Positions 1-11,956 of a DNA stretch of 64,000 nt are shown here, piece after piece; the stretch's first letter is position 1, and each line of letters opens with the position of its first letter. The notes below the pieces were generated by a model. The model ran no database searches and had not been told where the DNA came from. It saw only the letters and a list, made by a program, of their open reading frames with translations. The DNA comes from Siphonodentalium dalli. Lineage: Eukaryota; Mollusca; Scaphopoda; Gadilida; Siphonodentaliidae. The stretch is taken from NCBI GenBank assembly GCA_032622095.1, contig CP136067.1, forward strand, positions 96,214,707 through 96,278,706, read 5' to 3'. Both the position numbers and the translations under genes were made by a program.

Positions 1-320
1 TTATTATGGCTCTTAGATCCCAGTCAATTATCCTTAACTGGTTCTGTGCTGAAAGCCCATATTTGGACCCCTATGTAAGAGTGCTGGAAGCCCAGATATG
101 GGCTTTGGCAATGACTCTGTCTTGTTTAGTCAACTCTTGTTTATTTTAATCATTTAAATAACGTTTGTCAGGTAATATTTCAGAAATATTGTTACATATA
201 TAATTAAATTGCGACATTGTGAAGTTTGAATGGATGCCGACCAATAAAATTGTCAGAAAAGGTACTTATATCGCGAAAAGTTTGAGAAAAATTACAAATG
301 TTTTGCCCTAAGGGCGGCCG
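1..320. other. Non-coding, no gene seen
   Basis: AT-rich sequence with no convincing reading frame. The motif AAGCCCATAT near 51 and its near inverse GATATGGGCTT near 105 form a loose inverted pair. Nothing else could be supported. Confidence 0.5.
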
Positions 321-662
321 ACAACCAAGCTCATAACCATAACCTAATCAGACATCCAGGCTCATATCGATAACCTACTTTGACAAACAGACAACCAGGC
401 TCATAACCATAGCCTAATGAGACATCCAGGCCCATAACCATTGCCTAATGAGACATCCAGACTCATAATCATTGCCTAATGAGACATCCAGACCCAAAAT
501 CATAGTCTAATGAGACATCAAGGCTCATAACCATTGCCTAATGAGACATTCAGGCCCGTAGGCATAGCCATAGCCTAATGAGACATCCAGACTCATAACC
601 ATAGCCTATTGAGACATCCAAGCTCATAACCATAGCCTAGTGAGACATCCAGGCTCACAACA
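321..662. repeat. 31-bp tandem repeat, ~11 copies
   Basis: About eleven head-to-tail copies of a 31-bp unit built on CATAACCATAGCCTAATGAG followed by ACATCCAGGCT. Copies differ by scattered substitutions, and one unit contains a short internal duplication (CATAGCCATAGCC near 556-575). The period is not a multiple of 3 and no frame stays open, so this is a minisatellite and not a repeat protein. Confidence 0.9.
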
Positions 663-2823
663 TAATCACAAATGCATATATTTGGGGGGTAAAATTTGAG
701 AAAAGAGTGCAAATTATCAACTCCGAGCATAAAATTCAATAATTTCTGTTTGTTGAAATATATATACGCATTTTATTACGTGTATGTAGGATATTTAGCA
801 GCGAACCAGTTAATGACCAACAAATTTGAATGTTTACTGAATTTTAGTCATTTTTCAACTAGAATACAGCAGGTTCTTATTGGTGTTCGGAGCACATGCA
901 CATGTGTACACACCAGCATTGTGAGGACAATTTGGTTTATGAGGACATTTCTCCTTAATGAAGTCGTCGAAATTGTTTAAAAGTTCTAGTCAATAACAGT
1001 CTCTTTCGGGAAGGTGTTCATTGAATATTGATAATTAGTCATTTAAGGACCTAAATTAGATTATGCTGAATACATAAGGCTGTTTAAAGGATCAATTGAA
1101 TTGAAATAATCTGTGTGTATATCAATTTCTGATAACATGTGGTTTCAACGTGGTCCTGACCTGTTGTTTCTGACGTCAGTGCCGGACTTCCTTATTTGGT
1201 AAACTTGAATTGTCGCACATGCAGCTAAGTATTTTCACTGCCCATTCTATATTGATAAAACATGGGGAATTGCAGGAAAGTTGATTTTGACTAAAGAGCA
1301 GGTTACCTCAATAGAGTGAAAGAAATAATTCATATCTATCAATCAGAAAGGTTCTATCAGAACTTATTTAAGTGGCGAGCATTACGGTAGTGGTCATGTC
1401 ATTGCCTGTCATGATTGCTACATTGTCATTGACACTTACTTTTAGTTAAAAGAAATCTTTCACCTAGATTTTACAACTAGGTCAGGTGCTTAAGTGCTAA
1501 ATGAGCTGGATTAAAATACAAACTACTTCTCAAATGGAAATACACAATCAATCAGAATGTGGTTTTAAGATCTTCGTGAAATAAAAAAAAATTGTCCTCA
1601 CAATGTTGGTGTGCAATTTGTGCATGTCCTCCCAATTCCATGCATACAAATGCAGATTTGAAATATTCTGAACTTGTCTGATAATTGTTAACACAAAGAT
1701 GACACAAATAAACTAAATCCATGCTAATCATGAGTACACCCACAAGACGCTCTGTGTCGCTGACACATCTTCAAAGAATACCTCAATTGTCAAAAATTGT
1801 CTGGTGGCTGGGTGTCGTCGAATCAACCCGCACATATTCACTTGTGTTGGATGAGGGGGCGGTGGGAATTATATTCCACGAAGCGAATATATTTCGAGAT
1901 GAATTATCAGTTTGAAAGAAACAATGGACAATTGGAAACAGAAAAGGAAAGATTAAATTCCCATACATGTATGTAATAATGAATGAAATTTGCTAGCTTA
2001 TTGTCCACTGCAGACCCTTCCAGACCGGATCTTGCTAACTAACATTTGGAAAACTAAATGTTGTCATCTTCCTCTAACTGAGTCTCAATCTTGGTAGAGT
2101 TATTTTTAATTTTGAGTCAGATGTTGATGTTTTGATATGTGCAATGCTTCAGTGAAGTGGGATGGCCTGAGAATCAATATTTTAATTTTGTGTAGCATTG
2201 GCCTGAATTGATTTATTCTCATATGTCCAGATATGACCTTAGCTGTTGAAAGTGACATTTGACACTAATTGAACCTGCTTACAGTTAGGTGCCGGTGGGG
2301 CCTGATTGACAATTTTATGAAGAAGCGAGAATGTTAAATAATGATAAGAGCACACAGGCCGGTTATATATCAAAACGCTCTGCATCCCACATAGATTCCA
2401 TTTACCTAGGTCAGAACATCCATGCTGATTCACAGTCCTCAGGAATAGTTCCTGAAAGTCTGCTGGTGGGTTGTTCAGCACGTACATGTACATGAGAACA
2501 AGAAAACTGGCACTGTGTCAGTGAATATTTTTGATACAATATGTGCCTCAGACATGCAGGTAGAATATGCTGTGTGAGTCATTTCAGACATCTAACTAGT
2601 GGATGAAATAAACTTGTTTTCATTTCAAGGTCAAATCATCGACATGTTTCAAATCAGTATATTTTTTTCACATGGTCATACTGTATCTGCATGTCTGGGA
2701 CGCATTTTGAACCAAATATATTCACTGATACAGTGCCATTTAGGTTGTTCTCATGTACGTGCCATGATCCCACTAACAGACTTACAGGAGGTATTCTTCT
2801 GAATATTTAGATCACATGGGTTA
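663..2823. other. Non-coding interval with a short inverted repeat pair
   Basis: No reading frame longer than about 94 codons, and none looks like protein. Sequence around 897-945 (containing ATTGTGAGGACAATTT) recurs inverted and diverged around 1588-1632 (AAATTGTCCTCACAAT), so the roughly 690 bp between may be a decayed element. The rest is unique-looking AT-rich sequence in which I see no splice-bounded exon. Confidence 0.4.
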
Positions 2824-4175
2824 CGTAGCGATTCTCCGAAGACCCATAACTCCGAAGGTCCGATTCTCCGACGCCCCGATTCTCCGAAAGCCCACAACTC
2901 CGAAGTCCCGATTCTCCGAAATCCCATAACTCTGAAGACCCATAACTCCGAAAACCCATAACTCCGAAAACCCATAACTCCGAAGGCCTATAACTCCGAA
3001 CGCCCATAACTCCGAAGGTCTATAACTCCGAAGGGCCGATTCTCCGAAGGTCCGATTCTCCGAAGATCATGTTTTATCGCTTATTAAATAGTGTACAGTC
3101 CAGTGACGGAGTCAATGGGGCCCTAGGGAAGACCGCCCCCCCCCCCCAAAAACGTGTCAAATGTCATGTAAACGTCCGGAAATCCCTCGCGTATGGTTAT
3201 ATTTTGTATGGAACATGTACATGTAGATAATATATCCCCCCCCCCTGGAATCAGGAATCCAGCTTCAAATTTACCATGGAATCCGGCCTCCAGCTTCAAA
3301 TTGACACTGGAATCCGGCGTCCAGTTTCAAACTAACCCTGGAATCCGGCGTCCAGCTTCAAATTGACGTCTGGAATCCGGCGTACGGTCCAAAATGGGTG
3401 GAATCCGGCGTACGAAAAGGGGGGAAGGGGCCCTCATATATTGGAAACGTTAACTATGTATTATAATAAGGTGATATCTACATCACCAGTAGTGTGCGAC
3501 AAGCCTTAATTTTCCACAGAATGCTTAAATTTATGTAAGAAATACAATTATTTTGCCACAATGTACGTCTTAATACAATTAATATGATTAAACTGTGCAC
3601 ATCCGACTGCATTGGGGTGATTTGATGCAATCAAGTTCATTTTATATATGAAAAAAGGACAAGTTCTTCCCCGTTCACCCCTGTACATTTTACTCTGGCA
3701 TCTCATGGGCCAACGTAACGTTATAGTATCTGGTGTATCATCAGTGGCGGGCCAGAATTCCCATTTAGGTGGGGGCAGTAGGAAAAGTTTGAATATGTTG
3801 ATGCCCCATGAACGATTTACGGGCGTTTACATGACATTGGACATGTTTTGGTAGGGGCCCATAATGTCTGAAATAGCAAGTAGAGATTTAATGGGGGCAG
3901 TAGGAATTTTGGGACCCCTTGGCTTCGCCACTGGACTGTACACTATTTAGTAAACGATAATACCCCGATAAAACAAAATCTTCGGAGAATCGGACCTTCG
4001 GAGTTATGGGCCGTCGGAGAATCGGGCCTTCGGAGTTATAGGTCTTCGGAGAATCGGCCCTTCGGAGTTATAGGTCTTCGGAGAATCGGCCCTTCGTAGT
4101 TATGGGCTTTCGGAGAATCGGATCTTCGGAGTTGTGGGCCTTCGTAGTAATAGGTCTTCGGAGAATCGGTCTGAC
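2824..4175. mobile_element. Foldback element with satellite-like arms (15-bp repeats)
   Basis: The left arm (about 2830-3068) is a tandem array of 15-bp units of two interleaved kinds, CCATAACTCCGAAGG and CCGATTCTCCGAAGG. The right arm (about 3976-4172) is the same array inverted (CTTCGGAGTTATGGG, CTTCGGAGAATCGG). Inside the arrays a second inverted pair continues the symmetry: AAATAGTGTACAGTCCAGTG near 3085-3105 faces its inverse near 3929-3950. The unpaired middle holds a C-run, a 33-bp tandem repeat and GGGGGCAGTAGGAA-type sequence. This matches the architecture of foldback elements, with long repetitive inverted arms and variable centre. No transposase is present and a target-site duplication is not clear. 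Confidence 0.75.
3243..3415. repeat. ~33-bp tandem repeat, about 5 copies
   Basis: Repeated TGGAATCCGGCGTCCAGC followed by TTCAAATTGAC, about 33 bp per unit, with the last units decayed (GGCGTACGG). It lies in the centre of the surrounding foldback element and has no inverted counterpart, so it probably expanded after that element formed. Confidence 0.75.
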
Positions 4176-5976
4176 ACCCTCACATGTCTGTCGTAGCCAC
4201 AACCATTGGGAGCTATATGAAATGCAGTTCATGTTGATAGTTAACTTTACTATGTAGTATGTACTTCACTTGCTGACAATTATTCTGACTGGGATAAAAA
4301 TTACAAAAACTGTAAGATTCACAAGACCTCATCTGACCTTGACCTTAAATATATGTACATGTATACAAAGCTCCAAAGAGATGACAATTATTATCTTCTA
4401 CACCAAATTTTGGCCTAATGTCATAGTATTCTGGGTGTCTGTATTATATCATATAAATTATGTCAATTCTACTTTAATAGTGATCATATAATTTATATGA
4501 TCACTATTAAAGTAGATTTGACATAATTTGTATGAATTACTAGTGGTTCAGATTTATTTGTCATTTTGTTTAATATTATTTTTGTTTTAATGTACAATGT
4601 ATCTATAATTTACATTAGCCCTTTTAATTGATGTGGGCATTACACTTTTCAATTGAGATGGCAAGACAAATTCTAGCTACCATTTCACCATCAGTGAGTT
4701 TGGAAATTGAATATATATTTGCTATCTTCTATATTTATGTACTGTGAAAATGCATACTTTGTTCAAATCAGAATGATAAATTAGTTACAATGCAGTAAAG
4801 TTTTATCACATGTCAGAACAAAATTGAGTTGTTTTAAAAGTTAGTGGAAAACTGACACCTAGCTGTAGATTGGCTTTATGGTTTCAATATGTCTAAATAA
4901 TGTCTTCTGAGTATAAGAAGCATGTTTTTGTCACTTCTGCTATTTGTTTCATATTGTAATGACTGTTAATTTTATTTTACTCTGTTTTCTGTGAATAAAA
5001 TTATGTTGAATCAATTTTCGTCATTCAATCTAACTCTATGAGATGGGCTTATTGGCACCTTAAATGTGGTCAACTTGACAGTGTTCCAGGTGTCATCAAA
5101 TTGTGAATATCGGGCTGACTATTGATCATTTTTCGATAACATAAATTTGTCACAAATATGAAAATATGACATGACATTTTTAGTAAAATTATATGGTGCT
5201 ATATATTTAATGGCTATAATGTACATGTGGGACCTCAAGCTGATGTTTATGACCACTGTTAGAGTTGGAAACTGCTACCATTTGGCTTAGCACTGCAATT
5301 TTGGACATTTCAGTGCCCCTTGTGTGTACTACAGTACATATATTGAAAATGTTCTGTCTGATGATATGTTACACAACATGATTTCACTTGTTGTTGTAAC
5401 TGTTGTGTTCAATGTGTTGTCCAAACAATTTCAGTCATGTTTCACAATCCTGGGTCACTTTTGGAGAAAACTCCTTAATTCATTTGTAGTAATCGATATA
5501 AACCATTGCATGTTGTAAATGTTTTACTGACTATTTGTAGATATCCTCAAAAATTGGTTATCTATGTTGATAGGTGTTTTATTGATTTTTTCCCACCTTA
5601 TTGAAACTGTTACGTTGGCCATCTTAAGTTGGAAGGGACACTTTTAACTCAACCTATTGTTACAAAATATTGTGATATATCACTGGGGATGAAATTACTC
5701 ATATTCTGGTAGACCTCAATTGCTTCACTTCTATCAGCCAACTGCAGACACTGAAATGCCAAAACATTTTAACCTGTTTGATCCCAGGTAGTCACATTGT
5801 CTAGACGAAGGGTACAATTTCAGCACGAATATAAGTGTCCCCAGGCCCCAGCATCCATCTTTATGCCCATCAATCAAACTTCGTTGTCTGAATGGTATAT
5901 TTATCAATGGCATCAAATGTTGGTATGTGGTATAATTACAAGTAAACACATATCACATTTGGTCCGGCCCAACAAC
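4176..5976. other. Non-coding AT-rich interval
   Basis: No exon or gene could be supported. It holds one strong hairpin (4450-4533, listed separately). Elsewhere the sequence is AT-rich and does not match any other repeat family that I noticed in this window. Confidence 0.4.
4450..4533. repeat. Near-perfect 84-bp hairpin
   Basis: Two arms of about 39 bp separated by only a few bases. The left arm contains TACTTTAATAGTGATCATAT and the right arm its inverse ATATGATCACTATTAAAGTA. Arms differ at two or three positions. Its size and symmetry fit a tiny palindromic MITE or a snap-back duplication. No second copy was found in the window. Confidence 0.8.
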
Positions 5977-6184
5977 TACAGTAATGCTCTATTAATCAAC
6001 CCCTTAACCACAGCAGAAAACTTTTCAGGATTTAGTCGGAAATATGGCTTGTTGCCATTCATCGGAAAGCTCTCGGCGAGAGCTTTCCAATGAATGGCAA
6101 CAAGCCATATTTCCGACTAAATCCTGAAAAGTTACCCATAATTCTGCTGTGGTGAAGGGGTCGATTAATTAGAGCATTACTGTA
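5977..6184. mobile_element. Palindromic Tc1/mariner-like MITE, copy 1
   Basis: About 208 bp, almost wholly self-complementary. Ends read TACAGTAATGC and GCATTACTGTA, and the centre is GCTCTCGGCGAGAGC. The flanking TA and the CAGT start are the classic signature of Tc1/mariner-type ends with a TA target duplication. Diverged copies lie at 42172-42376 and 50118-50262, sharing the body motif AATATGGCTTGTTGCCATTC. It encodes nothing, so it would depend on a transposase elsewhere. The superfamily assignment is inferred from ends only. Confidence 0.85.
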
Positions 6185-6504
6185 TTATTGACCGATGTAT
6201 GTACATTTTCAACTTATTTGAAGAATATGTAGTTTTTTGGGGGGTTATCCGATTGACAAGTGTAGTATTTATTAATCAATCACCTCCAAACTTGTTAGGT
6301 ATCGTAATAAAAAGAGGACGTGACTAAAATTAGAAATTGGTTCCATTCAGACAATATTCAACTGAGTTATTGCCCTTTTTCAATATGGAATATTTTGTTT
6401 CTGAGTTGTTCAGATGATAACTTGAGTTCTATACAATGCACTGATTAAGTTCGAATTTGGGTCTGGCAATGTTCGAATTTCTGAAACTTCGCATAGGGTC
6501 ATGG

Positions 6505-6664
6505 TAAGTATTAGTTTCCGACCGAGGTATGGGTCATGTATGGCGGCGAGAGACCTGTTAAAAAGCGATGGTACAACCGAGTCCCCCATAGGGAGATGAG
6601 GTTCCTCGCGAGAGACAGTTCTTCTCGCCGCCATACATGACCCACACCGAAGTCGGTAACGAAC
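6505..6664. mobile_element. Short inverted-repeat element (~160 bp)
   Basis: Outer arms carry GGGTCATGTATGGCGGCGAG at 6531-6550 and its inverse at about 6626-6646, extended outward with mismatches (TTCCGACC against GGTCGGTAA-like sequence). The loop of about 75 bp holds CGAGTCCCCCATAGGGAGAT. No other copy was found in the window. It is most simply a small non-autonomous foldback or MITE. Confidence 0.65.
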
Positions 6665-6933
6665 TTACAGACATTCTTTTCACATGTACACCACTTTAAA
6701 AGCTACATTAAATTGAATTTGAATATTCGAATGGACCCATCCGACAACCTATCTGATTTGCGATTCAGTCAGCTAGATAACAGCGATGATCATTTCCGTT
6801 TAATTCAGAATTGACGTTACAATGAAATTCTGGTGGAATTTTACGGATATATGATGTAATGCATTCAATGCACTTTTGGTGTCATGTTGACACAATTTGT
6901 ATCCAAAAAGTATTGATTCATCCCTTCAGATAC

Positions 6934-7687
6934 TTCACATTTATTATTTATTTGCGCTTAATTAAGCGCAAATATGTGTCTCAATTTATTTGCGCTTAAG
7001 CGCAAATACTTACCACGCCCTTACTTCTCTCTGATTGTGAATGATTGAGTCCATCTCATAGTATATTATTATGGGCCCATAGTAATAGCCCCATACAGGC
7101 TCGAAAGTTGAAAAAAAACATATTTCCATATGCATATCAGCATCTCTGTCCCTGGTGTCCGAATAATTGGTACCTCATTCCCAGAGCTCTAGTATATTTT
7201 ATTAAAGGGACGTCTCCTGTACAGATATATACCATTTCCATGGCCATAAAAAGGGAATTAGGGGTTACTTCCCTTATATGGTGTACTTATTGACTTGAAA
7301 TTGGGGGAAAACCCTATTTTCATATTATCAGCATCCCTGTCTCCATCAATTTGTGTCTCCATCCCAGAGATCTAGTATATTTTATAAAAGAGACATACCC
7401 TGCACAGATCTACCATTTCCATGGTCATAAAAGGAATCTAGGGGTTACTGGGGGATTGCTTCCCTCATATGGTGGGCCTATATAGACTTGAGTGATGTGT
7501 TTAGGCCTGTGCCATTTAAAATTAATTCAGGGGGGATCAATGAATATTAATTTTTATTTGCGCTTAAGGTAAATGATTTGCGCTTAAGCGCAAATGATTT
7601 ACGCTTAAGCGTAAATATTTGCGCTTAAGCGAAAATGATAGAGGTTATTTGCGCTTAAGCAAAGCGTAAATGAATAATAAATGTGAA
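6934..7687. mobile_element. Non-autonomous element with GCGCTTAAGCGC subterminal palindromes
   Basis: Ends are inverted repeats TTCACATTTATTATT and AATAATAAATGTGAA. Just inside both ends are clusters of the palindrome TTGCGCTTAAGCGCAA and variants, two at the left and at least five at the right. The body carries a tandem duplication of about 230 bp (about 7075-7300 and 7310-7500), recognised by AGCTCTAGTATATTTTAT and CATTTCCATGG in both halves. A diverged inverted relative lies at 56834-57735 with the same ends, palindromes and duplicated body. Subterminal palindrome clusters are typical of transposase-binding regions, but no superfamily is assigned. Confidence 0.75.
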
Positions 7688-8239
7688 AAGGGCCTCCCAT
7701 AGGCGGCATTACATATGATTAACTCTGCGCGCCACATTGTTGATGTGTTCATGGATGTAAACAATAACCCGACTCTGTTATTGTTTAAATCCATGAAACA
7801 TTGTCTATCGCCGAGTTGATCCGGTGGTGGGGACCCGAGTCAAACAATATGGGAGGTGTGTAATAAATGGAACCATCTTTGTGAGTACGTCCGTAATATG
7901 ACCCCATAACGTAACTAGTTTATGAAACAATCTGTGCTTGTGTGTTTCATTGTGGGGACATGCAAATGTCCTTACAATGTATGGACTTCCAGATGTTGTG
8001 CATAATAGTGAAGTAATGAATCGAACCAGCCATATGAGGACGTCCTCACAATGTGTCCCCACAACTACGGTCCCTTTGAAAATATAGTTATAGAGCTAAT
8101 TATACAATTTAGTACAATACCGAGACACTGTGCATCACTTGTGAATATATCAACCCTGTAGCTCCATGGGAAACATGTGTCCCCATAACGCTGGTTTCTG
8201 GTTGGTTTCTCATGGGGTCCCCGCAACGTAACCTATACA
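7688..8239. other. Non-coding, contains a 56-bp hairpin
   Basis: A stem-loop at 7745-7800 pairs ATGGATGTAAACAATAAC with GTTATTGTTTAAATCCAT across a short loop. Around 7955-8060 are several copies of GTGGGGACA/TGTCCCCAC-type words in both orientations. No gene was seen. Confidence 0.5.
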
Positions 8240-8740
8240 AACAAGGGTGTGTGTGTGTGTGTGTGGTGTGTCTGTGTGTGTGTTCGCGATGAACTCGAAA
8301 ACGGCCGACCCGATTTCGATGAAACTTCGTATGTGAGGTTACTATCGGTCGGGAAGTGGCATAGGCATATTAATTTTCAGATCCGAGGTCAACTTTTCAA
8401 GTGCCGATGTCAAATCTGTTTTTACGCTGTGTTACGGGACTTTCATTTGAGTTCGGTGCTTACAAGTCGATTCGAAACAGCGCGAATAATAAAATGCCAG
8501 TCATAATAATGACACTGTGAGAATCTTTCGTGTTTCCTCTTTCCAACGATATATAATGCGTATGTATCCGTTTTAGTTATCTGCCTCAATTATCAAGAAG
8601 AAGTGGTACTATCTTCCATCAGGATAAAAACAATGCGTAACTTCTATGAAGTCGTTAGAGGTCATAACGTTAGATCACGTTAACGCTTAACCGGCCGGTG
8701 CAGACGTCTTGGCGATATCTCGGGCACCGATGGTAATTTA
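8240..8740 (+). repeat. GT-rich dispersed repeat, copy 1 (diverged)
   Basis: Starts with a (GT)n tract, then GTTCGCGATGAACTCGAAAA and GATTTCGATGAAACTTCGTA, and ends near AACGCTTAACCGGCCGGTG. The same order of blocks is found at 8985-9494 and, inverted, at 22290-22762. Copies 1 and 2 share about 500 bp with many substitutions, so copy 1 is the more diverged. Open frames here are short and not conserved between copies, so they are not genes. Confidence 0.8.
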
Positions 8741-8984
8741 TCTTTACGTTGAAACTTGATAATTAATGAGCGTGTGTATATGAGGCGCGTTTATATACTT
8801 GAGTGGAAATCAAATCGGGTTAAACTGGCGGATTTTTACGGACGAAATTTGATGCATAGGGTATCTCGGTATCCGCTGGGCCGATTTCCCGGTATCCGCT
8901 GGGCCGATTTCAACCATTTTTGGGGTGTTGGTGTTTGACCCCACCTGACCTTGACCTTCAAAATGGTCAAAGCCCGGACGAAGT
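8741..8984. repeat. Linker of the GT-rich repeat cluster with a 23-bp duplication
   Basis: CGGTATCCGCTGGGCCGATT occurs twice in tandem at about 8867 and 8890. It is followed by CCTTGACCTTCAAAATGG and GCCCGGACGAAGTCGGGT. The latter two motifs recur in the 16.6-18.0 kb region, so this linker belongs to the same composite repeat. Confidence 0.6.
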
Positions 8985-9494
8985 CGGGTCGCCTTCTAGT
9001 CTATTATATATTTTTGGAAGATCTGTCTGTGTATCTGTCTGTGATGTGTGTGGGGGGGGGGGGGGGGGGGTGTGTGTTCGCGATGAACTCGAAAACGGCC
9101 GACCCGATTTCGATGAAACTTCGTATGTGAGGCTACTATCGGCCGGGAAGTGGCATAGGCATATTAATTTTCAGATCCGAGGTAAACTTTTCACGTGCCG
9201 AGGTCAAATCTGTTTTTACGCCGTTTTGCGCTAATATATTTCAGTTCGGTGCTCACAAATCGATTCGATATAGCGCGAATAATAAATTGCCAGTCATATA
9301 ATTTGCACGGTTAGAATCTGTGGCGCTTCCTCTTTCCAATGATGTATCACACGCCTGTGTACGTTTAACGTTTCTACCTTAATTATCGGGAAGAACGCAG
9401 GACCATGCTTCGCTCATCGAAAAACATTCCGTAAATATAATTACGCCGTCAACAGATCGTGACGTGATCGCGTTTAACTCTTAACCGGCCGATG
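8985..9494 (+). repeat. GT-rich dispersed repeat, copy 2, abutting the giant palindrome
   Basis: Begins in CCTTCTAGTCTATTATATAT, passes an 18-G run (about 9053-9070) and (GT)n, then GTTCGCGATGAACTCGAAAA, and ends TTAACCGGCCGATG exactly where the palindrome begins. An inverted copy at 22290-22762 carries the same terminal CATCGGCCGGTTAA. The two copies therefore bracket the 9.5-22.3 kb interval as inverted repeats. Confidence 0.85.
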
Positions 9495-9977
9495 TCAAAA
9501 CGAAATCTTATAAAGTGCTGTGCATTAACGCACCTCAATCAATGTGCCGTGTCGTAGATACATTCGCCTATTTTATGCATAATGCTATTTTATGGAATAT
9601 TATAATCCCCTTCTCTTTTCATTGAGTTGAACTAATCAACTACACACAGAGAAATTTGGGTTCTCCGGGAAACAAAACTGGTTTCATATACAGTTTGTCC
9701 CAGTATGGGAATAAAACGAAGAACCAAACATACATGTTTTGGTTCTTCACGAATAATCAAAATAACGAACCAAAATGAAGAACCAAATTCAAGAACCAAT
9801 TGTGAGGAAATTTACCTTAATAACAATTGATGTCTAGTGTAAGGCATGAAACATATTTCACAGATTGCATTTGAATAACCACCATTTCCCCAGAGAAAAA
9901 TGAAACAACCTGGATCTTATCATTTTCTAAAAAAAAATTGAGGTCCGAACCCATGTATACATCTTCCCATACTTTAA

Positions 9978-10446
9978 AGGTACTCAATCCGATAAAACTC
10001 CTCTCAATTACTATATCAATGGCTTCGGGGGTCAAAAATATTTGATTCGAGTCGAGGAAGTCACCCATCAAAGCTCAGATTTGTTAGATATCGATTTTAG
10101 AAATCTGTTATTTTTCATTATCGGGAATACTATCTGGCCCAGAACTCAGTCAAAATTGCGTTAAAATTACCACTTGATTTTAGAGTTATCCATCCTTGTC
10201 TGTTTTAATAGATTTGGAGTACACATCCAGAGCAGATTACGGCAGTTATTAGTACTCATCTCGAGTTAATAACAAATTTAAAAAATCAATATCTAATAAC
10301 TCTGAGCTTTGTTTGATGGGTTCATCGACTCGAATCAAATATTTTTTACCCCCAAAGCCAAAGAAATAGTAATATAGGACCCTCTGATCGGATTGTTGTT
10401 GTTGGAATCTGTTGAGATGGGGACCCTCTTTACGGATTGAGTACCT
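9978..10446 (+). mobile_element. MITE-1 (TTAA type), 469 bp
   Basis: Flanked on both sides by TTAA (9974-9977 and 10447-10450). Ends are AGGTACTCAATCCG and CGGATTGAGTACCT. The body is itself partly self-complementary: TTTGATTCGAGTCGAGGAAG near the left faces CTCGACTCGAATCAAA near the right, and AACTCTGAGCTTTG mirrors CAAAGCTCAGATTT. TTAA duplication is characteristic of piggyBac and Kolobok-like elements. It has no coding capacity. Mirror and duplicate copies are at 15133-15601 and 18987-19455. Confidence 0.9.
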
Positions 10447-10965
10447 TTAACCACCTAAACTTGGTATATCCTTTTCTGATCAGCACTACCATCTCTTTAC
10501 TATATCCTCATGAGTGCTTCTGAATACGGGGAGAGGGTCATCAATAAGTTGCATAACTTGTACTCCAATCCCCTGTTGCCACATCACATGTATAAATATA
10601 TCTATTTTGTAATTTAATCCAATATATTCATGGCACAATAAATATGTTACTACTACTACTACTATCAAGTAGAAAACAGACATTATGGATCCACATTGGA
10701 ACCTATCTTGTTTATAATGTTTGTCCTGAGGGGAGAACCAATGTGACCTATTTTGGTTATCTATTTGGTTCCCAGGATAGAACCATGCAGAACATGGAAC
10801 CAAATAGTTCCCCATTTGCTTCACTAAATGGATAATAGGAAACAATTATGAGTACTTGGGGATACAATGCCCCGTGACACTATGTGTAGGTTATAAGCAT
10901 GTTTGGGGTGTCTTTGTTTCTGAAAGTTATATTACTTCGTAAATACGGTATCGGGTATACCGTAA

Positions 10966-11444
10966 AGGTACTCAATCCGATAAAACTCCTCTCAATTACT
11001 ATTTCAATGGCTTCGGGGGTCAAAAATATTTGATTCGAGTCGAGGAAGTCACCCATCAAAGCTCAGATTTGTTAGATATCGATTTTAGAAATCTATTATT
11101 TTTCATTATCGGGAATTCTTTCTGGCCCAGAAGACAGTCAGAATTTCGTTATTATTACCACTTGATTATAGAGTTATCCATCCTTGTCTGTTTCAATAAA
11201 GTTTTGGCGTAAAATCTCGAGCAGGTTACCAAATTGACGGCAGTTATTAGTACTCATCTCGAGCAATTAACAAATTTCAAAAATCAATATCTAATAACTC
11301 TGAGCTTTGTTTGATGGGTTCCTCGACTCGAATCAAATATTTTTTACCCCCAAAGCCAAAGAAATAGTAATATAGGACCCTCTGATCGGATTGTTGTTGT
11401 TGGAATCTGTTGAGATGGGGACCCTCTTTACGGATTGAGTACCT
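10966..11444 (+). mobile_element. MITE-1, 479 bp
   Basis: Same family as the element at 9978. The right flank is TTAA (11445-11448) while the left is GTAA, probably a mutated TTAA. It differs from its neighbour by a longer middle containing GTTTTGGCGTAAAATCTCGA. Copies in the other A units are at 14135-14613 and 19975-20453. Confidence 0.9.
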
Positions 11445-11956
11445 TTAAACTTGATAGCACACGATGTTGGTTCAACGAATAGACCCCGAAATTGTTCTGA
11501 TGTCTGAAGAAAATATCGATATATATTAATACAGTTATTGTTCTATACTTTACCCCGTTTGTGATATGAGCAATATAGTTACCCTCGCCAACAACCAAAC
11601 GACCATATTATATGCATATAACTCGAAACAGGCTATATTGGCATGTGTACATTGGTATTTCAAAGTAATCCTGACTGATTTAGTCTCCTCCGTATCACCT
11701 TAACCCCAAACGCTTGGACATATTGGTCTGTTAGAATATAGGACATTTAAGCTAAGCCTGTTCCCACACAAACATTGAATTGAATCATCGATCAAAATGG
11801 AAAAGAAAATCATTAGGTTTGGTTGGCGATTATCGCAATACGCCAGGGGAACACCGTGTGCGTAACGTACATGTAACTATCACAAGTATAACGTACTCTG
11901 GGGACAACTTATCGCCAATTTCATGCGTAAGATATATATTTAAAACATGAATTCAG

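Noticed and set aside
10486-10845. 119-codon frame in unit A, repeated at 14734-15093 and 19495-19854
   Set aside because: Its three-fold presence only reflects duplication of unit A. Its hydrophobic part comes from a TAC/GTA microsatellite, and no domain or splice signals were seen.
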